The translations under genes were made by a program, and so were the position numbers. DNA of 64,000 nt from Streptococcus oralis (lineage in GTDB: Bacteria > Bacillota > Bacilli > Lactobacillales > Streptococcaceae): assembly GCF_022749195.1 (NCBI RefSeq), contig NZ_CP094226.1:1266001-1330000 (forward strand), written 5' to 3'. Under the pieces are notes generated by a model. It was not told the DNA's origin. It made no database searches and was given only the letters and a program-made list of their open reading frames with translations. Shown one piece after another: positions 57,193 to 64,000 of this stretch (positions are counted from its first letter, which is position 1; every line of letters begins with the position of its first letter).

Positions 57193-59411
57193 TCTATCTT
57201 AGTAACATTGAGTATGAGTGAACTAATCAAAACAGATACAGAACTAAAGGCCATGGCTAGACCAGCCAGTTCTGGATTGAGAACGAGACCAATTCCTGAA
57301 AAGACTCCTGCTGCAATCGGAATACCAATGAGGTTATAGATAGAAGCCCAGAAAAGATTGAGTAGAATACGATTAAAGGTCTTCTTACTCATATCAAAAG
57401 CACGTGCCAATCCTAGTAAATTGTTGGTTGTAAGGACAAGATCTGCGGATTCAATGGCAATATCTGTCCCAGAGCCCATGGCAATTCCGACATCCGCTAC
57501 ACTGAGGGCTGGCGCATCATTGATGCCATCTCCAACAAAGGCAAGTTTACCATTCTTTTGAAGCTTGTGAATTTCATGTGCCTTTTCCTCTGGCAAGACA
57601 TTTGCAATCACTTCTTCAATTCCAATTTGCTCTGCAATCGCATGCGCTACTCCAGCATTATCTCCGGTAAGCATGACCGTTCTAAGACCACGTTTTTTCA
57701 ATTTAGCAATAGCTTCTCGAGCATTTTCCTTAGGGACATCCTGCAAGGCAATTAAGCCTTTTAACTGACCATCCACGGATAGGAAGACAACTGTTTTTGC
57801 TTCTTTCTCAAGCAAATCAAATCGTTCTTGATAATCATGTGGAATAGCAAGGTCAGCTAAGAGCTTAGCATTCCCCAGCAAGACTTGTTTACCATTAATA
57901 ATCCCAGTCACACCTTTTCCATGCAAGGCTTGGAAGTTTTCCACTGGGTAAAGGCTAATTCCTAGTTCAGATGCACGATTAACAATAGCTTGAGCTAGCG
58001 GGTGTTGAGATACATCTTCCAGTGAAGCAGCCAAGCTGATCACTTCTCCTTCATCTCCGACAACATCTGTCACTACTGGCTTCCCTTCGGTCAAGGTTCC
58101 TGTCTTATCAAAAACAACCGTTTGGACTTTTTGGATTTCCTGTAGAACTGTACCATTTTTGAGAAGAACCCCCATCTTGGCACTTCGTCCTGTTCCAACC
58201 ATGAGTGCTGTCGGTGTCGCGAGTCCTAGTGCACAAGGACAGGCAATTATCAAAACTGCTACTCCATAAAGAAGAGAAGTCACAAAGCTATCTCCAAGTA
58301 AAACAAACCAGACCCAAAAAGTAAGAAGTCCTAAAATGACAACTGCTGGTACAAAAATCCCAGAAATCTTGTCGGTCAAATCTTGAATAGGAGCACGACT
58401 CGTTTGCGCTTTCTTCACAAAGTCCACAATCTGAGCCAACATAGTCTCAGAACCAACTTTTTCAGCTCTAAAGATGATCGTACCACTATTATTGATGGTT
58501 GAACCAATGACAGTATCACCGGCAGACTTATCTACTGGAATACTTTCCCCAGTCACCATTGACTCATCAATACTAGTTTCACCTTCTAAAACAATACCAT
58601 CAACGGCAATTTTTTCACCTGGTCGAACGCGAATGAGATCCCCAACTTTGACTTGTTCTAGAGGTATTTGAACATAAACATCATCACGCAAAACCTCTGC
58701 TGTTTTTGCTTGTAGGTCTAATAATTTTTCGACTGCTTGCGAAGCGTTTTTGCGCATGCGTTCTTCAAATACTGCACCTAAAAGAATGAAGAAGAGGAGA
58801 AATCCTGCAATTTCAAAATAAACAGGCAAACCAGTGAAGAGTGCAACTAAACTATAGACATAAGCTACCAAGGTTCCTAGAGCTACCAAACTATCCATGT
58901 TGGCGTTATGTTTTTTAAAGCTAGCCCAAGCACTTCTGATATAAGGAACTCCAGATACCAACATAATGGGGGTCGTAGCTAAGAAAGTTCCCCAAAGCAT
59001 GACTTGGTGACTAATTCCTCCTGTCGACAACCCAATCATGAGAATCACAAGAGGCACAGTAAAGATACTAGTAATCCAAAAACGCTGTAAAAGTGATAGA
59101 GATTTTCGAGTCTTCTCAACTACGGTATAACTCCCCTTTTGCATCTTCATGCCACATGAAAATTCATGCTCACCCAATTCTTGAGGAGTAAAGCGAATGG
59201 CTTTCTCCTCATCTACGCCGATTGGTTCTAGGATCCCTTCTTCTTCGAAGAGAACTTCTTTATAACAGTTTGATGGTGTCACACGATGAAAGGTAATCTC
59301 AGCAGGAATCCCTTTTTGCAGTTGAATGTGGGCTGGATGGTAGCCTTTGTCTGCCGTAATACGGATTTTTTGAACACCATTTTTAAGGCTTGCTTTTACA
59401 ATTTCAGTCAT
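57189..59411 (-). CDS. copA: Copper-exporting P1B-type ATPase
   Basis: Membrane pump that removes Cu(I) from the cell; 740 residues. The N-terminus (1-105) is a cupredoxin-like domain ending in HEFSCGMKMQKG, in place of the CxxC heavy-metal domains of most CopA proteins. After this come eight membrane helices, the metal-binding CPC motif in ACPCALGLATPTALMVG, the phosphorylation site DKTGTLTEG, the SQHPLAQA motif and the GDGINDAPAL hinge. It follows cupA by 9 nt in copY-cupA-copA, the order known in pneumococcus. Confidence 0.96.
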   Translation of the reverse strand: MTEIVKASLKNGVQKIRITADKGYHPAHIQLQKGIPAEITFHRVTPSNCYKEVLFEEEGILEPIGVDEEKAIRFTPQELGEHEFSCGMKMQKGSYTVVEKTRKSLSLLQRFWITSIFTVPLVILMIGLSTGGISHQVMLWGTFLATTPIMLVSGVPYIRSAWASFKKHNANMDSLVALGTLVAYVYSLVALFTGLPVYFEIAGFLLFFILLGAVFEERMRKNASQAVEKLLDLQAKTAEVLRDDVYVQIPLEQVKVGDLIRVRPGEKIAVDGIVLEGETSIDESMVTGESIPVDKSAGDTVIGSTINNSGTIIFRAEKVGSETMLAQIVDFVKKAQTSRAPIQDLTDKISGIFVPAVVILGLLTFWVWFVLLGDSFVTSLLYGVAVLIIACPCALGLATPTALMVGTGRSAKMGVLLKNGTVLQEIQKVQTVVFDKTGTLTEGKPVVTDVVGDEGEVISLAASLEDVSQHPLAQAIVNRASELGISLYPVENFQALHGKGVTGIINGKQVLLGNAKLLADLAIPHDYQERFDLLEKEAKTVVFLSVDGQLKGLIALQDVPKENAREAIAKLKKRGLRTVMLTGDNAGVAHAIAEQIGIEEVIANVLPEEKAHEIHKLQKNGKLAFVGDGINDAPALSVADVGIAMGSGTDIAIESADLVLTTNNLLGLARAFDMSKKTFNRILLNLFWASIYNLIGIPIAAGVFSGIGLVLNPELAGLAMAFSSVSVLISSLILNVTKID

Positions 59412-59420
59412 AATATTCTC

Positions 59421-59792
59421 CTATTCTACAATCATCTTACCGTGCATCATATTCATGCCACAAGAGAAACCATACTCACCTGCTTCTTCAGGTGTGATTT
59501 CAACCACATATTGGTCTCCCATAGGCAGATCTGCATGCACTCCAAAGTCTGGAAAAACGATTTGATCCAAGCAAGGTGAAGGATCCTTGCGGTCAAAGAT
59601 AATACGTGCTGGCACTGATTTTTTAAGAATAATCAACTCAGGAGTATAGCCCCCCATGACTTCCACTCGAATCTCTTGGTAGCCCTTTTTTTGCTGAGCT
59701 CTCTTAGCATCTTCTTGCGGTTTTTTGAAAAACCAAAAGAGGATAAAAGCAATCATTCCTAAAACAACAATAGATACAAATAGATTTAACAT
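59421..59792 (-). CDS. cupA: Membrane-anchored copper chaperone CupA
   Basis: 123-residue Cu(I) chaperone with one N-terminal membrane helix (FVSIVVLGMIAFILFWFF) and a soluble cupredoxin-type domain. Copper ligands lie in SPCLDQIVF and YGFSCGMNMMHGKM (Cys and Met residues). It passes copper to the related domain of CopA. This family is largely restricted to streptococci. Confidence 0.95.
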   Translation of the reverse strand: MLNLFVSIVVLGMIAFILFWFFKKPQEDAKRAQQKKGYQEIRVEVMGGYTPELIILKKSVPARIIFDRKDPSPCLDQIVFPDFGVHADLPMGDQYVVEITPEEAGEYGFSCGMNMMHGKMIVE

Positions 59793-59802
59793 AGCGTCTC
59801 CT

Positions 59803-60198
59803 TTACATACAATTACATCTTACTTCTGTTACAGCGCTTGATTTCTTCTTAGAAATCACAGCTTCTAAGTCTTCTAAGTCAGCCTGAGTAAAATCACATT
59901 CCACTATCAATTCAGCCAACAAGTTCTTAATCCTACGAGAACAAACCTTGTCTTTGATATCTTGGACAAGCAAGTCTCGACTTTGATCCAGAGTTAAAAG
60001 TGCTGAATAGACAAAGGACTTGCCTTCTTTTTTCCTTGTCAGACACTCTTTCTCAACCAAACGAGCCAAAAGAGTTTGAATGGTCGACTTGGACCAGTCA
60101 AACCGTTCCGCCAGAACCCTGATCAAATCCGTACTGGTCTGCTCTCCTTGCATCCAAATAATCTTCATGACCTGCCATTCTGCATCTGAAATCTGCAT
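59803..60198 (-). CDS. copY: Copper-responsive repressor CopY
   Basis: 131-residue BlaI/CopY-family repressor: winged helix (QISDAEWQVMKIIWMQGEQTSTDLIRVLAERFDWSKSTIQTLLARL) and a C-terminal dimer part ending VRCNCM. Only one CxC pair lies at the tail, shorter than the CxCxxxxCxC of Enterococcus hirae CopY; other Cys residues (in KECLT, KVCSR, VECDF) may help. Start at 60198 is chosen by the GGAGGTG ribosome site and family length. Two cop boxes lie upstream. Confidence 0.93.
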   Translation of the reverse strand: MQISDAEWQVMKIIWMQGEQTSTDLIRVLAERFDWSKSTIQTLLARLVEKECLTRKKEGKSFVYSALLTLDQSRDLLVQDIKDKVCSRRIKNLLAELIVECDFTQADLEDLEAVISKKKSSAVTEVRCNCM

Positions 60199-60216
60199 AA
60201 TCACACCTCCTAAATC

Positions 60217-60268
60217 TACATTTGTCAATTATAACTCTTAGTATACTCTCAAAATCTACATTTGTCAA
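60217..60268 (-). promoter_or_regulatory. cop operon promoter with two CopY boxes
   Basis: TTGACA (60268-60263), 17-bp spacer, TATACT (60245-60240). GACAAATGTA, a perfect KACANNTGTA cop box, occurs at 60266-60257 over the -35 and again at 60226-60217 just after the start point, 40 bp apart. Confidence 0.92.
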
Positions 60269-60359
60269 CTATAATTTTTATTATTTTTTCGAAAAATAGA
60301 ATTCTAATCATGTAACGAGAGATTTGCAGTCAAATTTTACTATATAAACTATAAAAATA

Positions 60360-60368
60360 TGCTATACT
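60360..60368 (+). promoter_or_regulatory. Extended -10 of the thiD unit
   Basis: TGCTATACT, about 18 nt ahead of the TPP riboswitch. Confidence 0.6.
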
Positions 60369-60385
60369 GAAGAAAAAAGAAAACA

Positions 60386-60469
60386 ACCACTAGGGGTGCG
60401 TAAAGCTGAGATTAACGACTGTTAGATCCCTTTGACTCAATCTAGGTAATGCTAGCTGATGGAAGTGGA
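60386..60469 (+). promoter_or_regulatory. TPP riboswitch (THI element) of thiD
   Basis: All key parts are present in order: P1 CCACT (60387-60391)/AGTGG (60464-60468), AGGGGTGCG, GCTGAGA, CCCTTTGA, and TAGGTAATGCTAGC. About 95 nt follow to the thiD start. No poly-U terminator is obvious there. A TGAGGA/TCCTCA stem (60478-60509) could form; its CCTC could instead pair with the GAGG of the ribosome site at 60554-60557, so control may be translational. Confidence 0.93.
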
Positions 60470-60563
60470 AATGATAATGAGGACTACTTGTCTTCTATTG
60501 CTTTCCTCAAACAGACTAGCTTGTTCTTAAGAATGCAAACTTCAGTTGGTTGGGAGGTTTTAG

Positions 60564-61355
60564 ATGACTTATTTACCCGTTGCTCTAACTATTGCAGGGA
60601 CTGACCCTAGTGGCGGTGCTGGCATTATGGCTGATTTGAAGTCATTCCAAGCTAGAGATGTCTATGGAATGGCCGTTGTGACCAGTCTTGTCGCTCAAAA
60701 TACCAGAGGCGTTCAATTAATCGAGCACGTCTCCAACCAAATGCTGGAAGCTCAATTGGAAAGCGTCTTTTCGGATATCAAGCCTCAGGCTGTAAAAACT
60801 GGGATGTTGGCAACTACTGAAATCATGGAGATCATCCAATCCTATCTTAAAAAGCTGGACTGTCCCTATGTGCTGGACCCTGTTATGGTCGCTACAAGCG
60901 GGGATACCCTGATAGATACTAGTGCGAGAATCTTCCTAAAAACAAACCTGCTTCCCCTTGCGACTATTATTACACCCAATCTTCCTGAGGCAGAAGAAAT
61001 TGTTGGTTTCTCAATTCATAATCCAGAAGACATGCAACGTGCCGGTCGCCTGATTTTAAAAGAATTTGGTCCTCAGTCTGTGGTAATCAAAGGTGGCCAT
61101 CTCGAAGGCAGTGCCAAGGATTTCCTCTTTACTAAGGAGGAGCAATTTGTCTGGGAAAGTCCTAGAATTCAAACCTGTCACACCCATGGTACTGGATGTA
61201 CTTTTGCTGCAGTGATTACGGCTGAACTAGCCAAGGGAAAGACCCTTTATCAGGCAGTTGATAAGGCCAAGGCCTTTATCACAAAAGCCATCCAAGACGC
61301 CCCTCAACTCGGTCATGGTTCTGGTCCAGTCAACCATACAAGCTTTAAAGATTAA
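60564..61355 (+). CDS. thiD: Hydroxymethylpyrimidine/phosphomethylpyrimidine kinase
   Basis: Phosphorylates HMP and HMP-P to HMP-PP for thiamine phosphate synthesis; cytoplasmic, 263 residues. Signatures: AGTDPSGGAGIMADLKSF at the N-terminus, VLDPVMVATSGD, and TCHTHGTGCTFAAVITA anion hole. The ribosome site GGGAGG lies 6 nt before the ATG and is downstream of the TPP riboswitch. It is convergent with thiE, with a shared terminator. Confidence 0.96.
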   Translation: MTYLPVALTIAGTDPSGGAGIMADLKSFQARDVYGMAVVTSLVAQNTRGVQLIEHVSNQMLEAQLESVFSDIKPQAVKTGMLATTEIMEIIQSYLKKLDCPYVLDPVMVATSGDTLIDTSARIFLKTNLLPLATIITPNLPEAEEIVGFSIHNPEDMQRAGRLILKEFGPQSVVIKGGHLEGSAKDFLFTKEEQFVWESPRIQTCHTHGTGCTFAAVITAELAKGKTLYQAVDKAKAFITKAIQDAPQLGHGSGPVNHTSFKD

Positions 61356-61356
61356 G

Positions 61357-61401
61357 AAAAAACTCTCTAGTTCCCACTATAAGGGAATTAGAGAGTTTTT
61401 G
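61357..61401. terminator. Bidirectional terminator between thiD and thiE
   Basis: Long stem AAAAACTCTCTA-TTCCC/GGGAA-TAGAGAGTTTTT with one G-T pair and a 7-nt loop. Confidence 0.92.
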
Positions 61402-61402
61402 A

Positions 61403-62035
61403 TTAGGAAATAATGTCATCTAGCTTTGTTAAAAAAGCTTGCGTTTTTGCTTCTATATCTTCTGCCTGCATCAAATCACGGACAACGGCTACCCCTGCTA
61501 TACCAGTTTCAGCAAGTTGGTCAATATTCTCTGACGTCAATCCTCCGATAGCAACTACTGGAATGGCGACCGTTTGGCAAATGGTTTTCAAGGTTGAAAT
61601 CAGGGTGATAGGTGCATTTTCTTTGGTAATTGTCGGGAAAATAGCTCCTGTCCCCAAGTAATCTGCACCCGATGTTTCTGCTTCAAGAGCTCTTTTTACT
61701 GTTTTAGCAGTGACACCGAGGATTTTTTCAGGACCCAATACTTGGCGGGCTACCGAAACTGGTAGTTCATCGTCACCAATATGCAAACCTGCAGCATCAA
61801 CCGCGAGACAGACATCCAAACGATCATCGATAATCAAGGGTACCTGATAGGCGTCTGTTATTTCCTTGACTTGTTTTGCCAGTTGATAATATTGATTGGT
61901 TGTGAGATTTTTTTCTCGTAGTTGGATGATGGTAACACCTGAACGGCAGGCTGTCTCCACTTTTTCAAGAAAGCTTTCCAAGGAATCTTGGTAGCGATTG
62001 GTTACTAGATACAGTCTAAGTGCTTCTCTATTCAT
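61403..62035 (-). CDS. thiE: Thiamine-phosphate synthase
   Basis: Joins HMP-PP and thiazole phosphate to form thiamine phosphate; cytoplasmic TIM barrel, 210 residues. Motifs: [51 protein letters not shown], and [13 protein letters not shown]. Start at 62035 ([11 protein letters not shown]) is chosen because GGAG lies 6 nt before it; the ATG at 62041 has none. It overlaps the thiM stop by 8 nt. Confidence 0.95.
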   Translation of the reverse strand: MNREALRLYLVTNRYQDSLESFLEKVETACRSGVTIIQLREKNLTTNQYYQLAKQVKEITDAYQVPLIIDDRLDVCLAVDAAGLHIGDDELPVSVARQVLGPEKILGVTAKTVKRALEAETSGADYLGTGAIFPTITKENAPITLISTLKTICQTVAIPVVAIGGLTSENIDQLAETGIAGVAVVRDLMQAEDIEAKTQAFLTKLDDIIS

Positions 62036-62831
62036 AAACATCTCCTTTGATGGCTTCTAGCCAATTTTCATCTCTTTTTAGGAGAGAGAGTTGGTTGAGA
62101 ACTTGGTAACGAAAATCTTCCAATCCCATTCCTTGAACAAGTATTCTCTCAGCAGCGATATTGAGATAAGAAACTGCTAGGCAAGAAGCTTCAAATGCAG
62201 TCTTTCCTTGGCTGAGAAAAACGGATGTCAAGGCTCCAACTAAGTCTCCTGTCCCTGTTATCCAGTCTAATTCTGCACAGCCATTTCCCAATATTGCAAC
62301 CTGATTCTCCGAAACAATGAGGTCCTTGGGTCCAGTGACTAAAAATGACATACCAGGATAAAGCTGACACCAGTCTTTCAAGACTTGGAGCAAATCCTCA
62401 GTTTCTTGATCTTTAGCACTAGCATCGACCCCAACTCCGTGGTGCTTTAAACCAACAAGACTCCGTATTTCCGACATATTTCCTTTAAGGACTGTGGGCT
62501 TGTATTCTAAAAGTTCTCTGACTAGATTCTTACGAATGGATGATGCTGCTAGGCCAACCGCATCTACTACCATTGGTAGAGAAGCTTGATTTGCATAAGA
62601 AGCTGCCATACGGATTGCTTTTTCCTTCTCAGCTGACAAATGCCCCAGATTGATAAAGAGAGCTTGGCTTTGTTTGGTAAAATCAAGAACCTCACGGGGA
62701 TCATCTGCCATGACAGGTTTAGATCCCAGAGCCAAAATGCCATTGGCCAGCATCTCACAGGAAATCTCATTGGTGATGCAGTGAATTAAGGAGCTGGAGG
62801 TTAGAGGAAAGGGATTTGTAAATTCCTGCAT
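62028..62831 (-). CDS. thiM: Hydroxyethylthiazole kinase
   Basis: Phosphorylates salvaged hydroxyethylthiazole; cytoplasmic, 267 residues, ribokinase-like. The catalytic motif is [18 protein letters not shown] (Cys often present in GxGC is replaced by Asp). N-terminal [34 protein letters not shown] is diagnostic. It starts on the last base of thiW and overlaps thiE. Confidence 0.95.
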   Translation of the reverse strand: MQEFTNPFPLTSSSLIHCITNEISCEMLANGILALGSKPVMADDPREVLDFTKQSQALFINLGHLSAEKEKAIRMAASYANQASLPMVVDAVGLAASSIRKNLVRELLEYKPTVLKGNMSEIRSLVGLKHHGVGVDASAKDQETEDLLQVLKDWCQLYPGMSFLVTGPKDLIVSENQVAILGNGCAELDWITGTGDLVGALTSVFLSQGKTAFEASCLAVSYLNIAAERILVQGMGLEDFRYQVLNQLSLLKRDENWLEAIKGDVYE

Positions 62832-63355
62832 CAGTCTATCCTTTCTCCAAAGAAATATACCTGCACTTTTTTAAAGAATTCCTGCTTGATTAAAAATCGA
62901 AAGGCAAGAAAAGCTATGGCTGTACCGATCAAGGTCGCTCCGAAAAATCTCGGAGTATAGATAAACCAACTAAGCTTCGCCGCAGATCCTGTAAAGAGAA
63001 CCATGACAGGATAGGAAACAATGGAACCGATTATGCCCGTTCCCAAGATTTCTCCTAGGGCAGAATAGTGAAATTTTCGACCGTACTTATAAAAGAGACC
63101 TGCTAGAAGGGCTCCAAAAGTAGCTCCTGTGAGGGCCAAGGGCGGAATGCCTTGAGTAGACATACGGATAAAGGCTGTAACAGTAGCCATGACCAAGGCA
63201 TAAATAGGCCCCATCAATATTCCTGCAAGAATGTTGACTACACTGGACATTGGTGCCATTCCTTCAATTCGAAAAATGGGTGTAAGAACTACGTCAAGGG
63301 CAATCATCATGGATAAAATGGTTAATTTGTGAACTTGAAGTTGGTGGTTTCTCAT
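62831..63355 (-). CDS. thiW: ThiW, S component of an ECF thiazole transporter
   Basis: 174-residue membrane protein with about five to six helices. It starts [30 protein letters not shown] and has the ECF-interaction helix features; the family is predicted to import hydroxyethylthiazole with a shared ECF energy module. The energy-coupling genes are not in the window. It follows tenA by 3 nt. Confidence 0.92.
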   Translation of the reverse strand: MRNHQLQVHKLTILSMMIALDVVLTPIFRIEGMAPMSSVVNILAGILMGPIYALVMATVTAFIRMSTQGIPPLALTGATFGALLAGLFYKYGRKFHYSALGEILGTGIIGSIVSYPVMVLFTGSAAKLSWFIYTPRFFGATLIGTAIAFLAFRFLIKQEFFKKVQVYFFGERID

Positions 63356-63358
63356 TTT

Positions 63359-64000
63359 CTATTTCTTCTCTTTTTCTAAGGACTGCAAATCACTCGTCCA
63401 TGTTTGGTTTTGGTAAGCCATCTCCCAAAACTTGGCTTCCATGTGGACACTGATGTGGAAGGCATCTAACATTTTTTTCTTGTCCGTCTCATTGCTTTCT
63501 CGATAAAGTTGATTGACCAGCGCTTCTTCCTCTTTAATCTGCTGTTCTAACTCATCGGTGGTATAGGTTTCAATCCACTGTTGATAAAGAGGATTCGGTG
63601 ATGGTTTGCGATTAAGCGCCTTGCCCAAATCATGGTATAACCAAGGACATGGGAGCAAACTAGCAAAAGCAATGCACAAGTTTGGTTCTGAAAATTGCCG
63701 ATAAATATGAGAAATGTAATGATAACAGGTTGGAGCGATTGGTTGCTCCTCCATTTCCTGGTCGCTGATTCCTAATTCCTTGAAAAATTGTTGGCGGATA
63801 AACAACTCACCCTCCACTAGACTCTGAGCATTTTGTTTCAAGAGTCTTTTCATCTCCTCGTTTGAAGTCTTATCAGCCAAGAGGTGATAGGCTTCTGAAA
63901 AAGACTTCAGATAGTAGGCATCCTGAATCAGGTAATAGCGGAAAATAGAAGGTTCTAAATTTCCCTCTTGTAACTGTAAAACAAAGGGATGGTTAAAGGA
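63359..64000 (-). CDS. tenA: Thiaminase II/aminopyrimidine aminohydrolase, 5' end off window
   Basis: Frees HMP from degraded thiamine (aminopyrimidine salvage). The frame is open through the right edge: the first visible residues are SFNHPFVLQLQEGNLEPSIF, the start of the TenA fold, so only about 5-15 residues are missing. A frame starting at 63880 is an internal TTG and not the real start. The active Cys lies in LLPCPWLYHDLG, and the catalytic region NPLYQQWIETY and FWEMAY follow. Heads the tenA-thiW-thiM-thiE salvage operon. Confidence 0.93.
   Translation of the reverse strand, partial: SFNHPFVLQLQEGNLEPSIFRYYLIQDAYYLKSFSEAYHLLADKTSNEEMKRLLKQNAQSLVEGELFIRQQFFKELGISDQEMEEQPIAPTCYHYISHIYRQFSEPNLCIAFASLLPCPWLYHDLGKALNRKPSPNPLYQQWIETYTTDELEQQIKEEEALVNQLYRESNETDKKKMLDAFHISVHMEAKFWEMAYQNQTWTSDLQSLEKEKK

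Noticed and set aside
63359-63880. tenA as a complete gene starting at 63880
   Set aside because: The frame stays open to base 64000 and encodes the conserved TenA N-terminal region.

Overview
The window is a stretch of a low-GC Firmicute chromosome from the mitis group of Streptococcus, most likely Streptococcus oralis. The best species marker is a complete 1575-residue GtfR-type glucosyltransferase with its Rgg regulator. Also typical of the mitis group are spxB, the copY-cupA-copA operon, an S_MK-type SAM riboswitch ahead of metK, CtsR boxes on clpE and clpP, and a BOX repeat. The species call is inference from gene content; no database was searched. No tRNA, rRNA, prophage, CRISPR array or intact insertion sequence is seen.

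Layout, left to right. Positions 1-9547 hold gyrB (its last codons lie off the left edge), a HAD phosphatase, a decayed ISL3-type transposase tail, then gtfR and rgg on the minus strand, and a DJ-1/PfpI protein. Positions 9558-17944 hold housekeeping genes on the minus strand: rodA, a DinG-type helicase/nuclease, NAD(P)HX dehydratase, a Cof-type phosphatase, folD, a small TfoX-like protein and a two-gene polar amino acid ABC transporter. Positions 18130-24718 hold a DUF1797 gene, clpE under a CtsR box, a GyrI-like protein, a WYL regulator, a Nudix hydrolase, a DUF1827-like gene and metK. Positions 25033-34900 hold an LPXTG surface protein with a VWA domain, a DEAD-box helicase, an EEP-family phosphatase, the glucose PTS gene under a cre-containing inverted repeat, ftsX, ftsE, prfB with its programmed +1 frameshift, and a CBS/ACT protein.

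Positions 35053-38811 are the most unusual part. A three-gene operon encodes a wHTH-cytidylyltransferase-kinase fusion, a 61-residue membrane protein and an NCS1 permease. It has its own consensus promoter with a palindrome on the -10 box, and it lies next to three tandem 55-bp repeats at the 3' end of the liv operon. Positions 38802-46346 hold livJHMGF, a UPF0298 protein, clpP, upp, a dCMP deaminase and a TetR regulator. Positions 46471-54976 hold degV, a flavoprotein, a DUF1697 protein, a MerR/TipAS regulator, an NSS symporter behind a leader attenuator, manA, a GH1 glycosidase, a SemiSWEET and a VOC protein. Positions 55086-64000 hold spxB, copA-cupA-copY, a TPP riboswitch with thiD, and thiE-thiM-thiW-tenA (tenA runs off the right edge).

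Functional links. Sugar use (ptsG, manA, GH1, SemiSWEET, cre sites, spxB) and sucrose-to-glucan conversion (gtfR) fit an oral biofilm streptococcus that makes H2O2. ClpE and ClpP share CtsR control. Thiamine is salvaged (tenA, thiW, thiM, thiE, thiD) with no de novo genes in view, and the SpxB it supports needs thiamine pyrophosphate. Copper export sits between these thiamine genes and spxB. Several start codons were moved downstream of the longest reading frame on the basis of ribosome binding sites, -10 boxes or family length; each case is noted.
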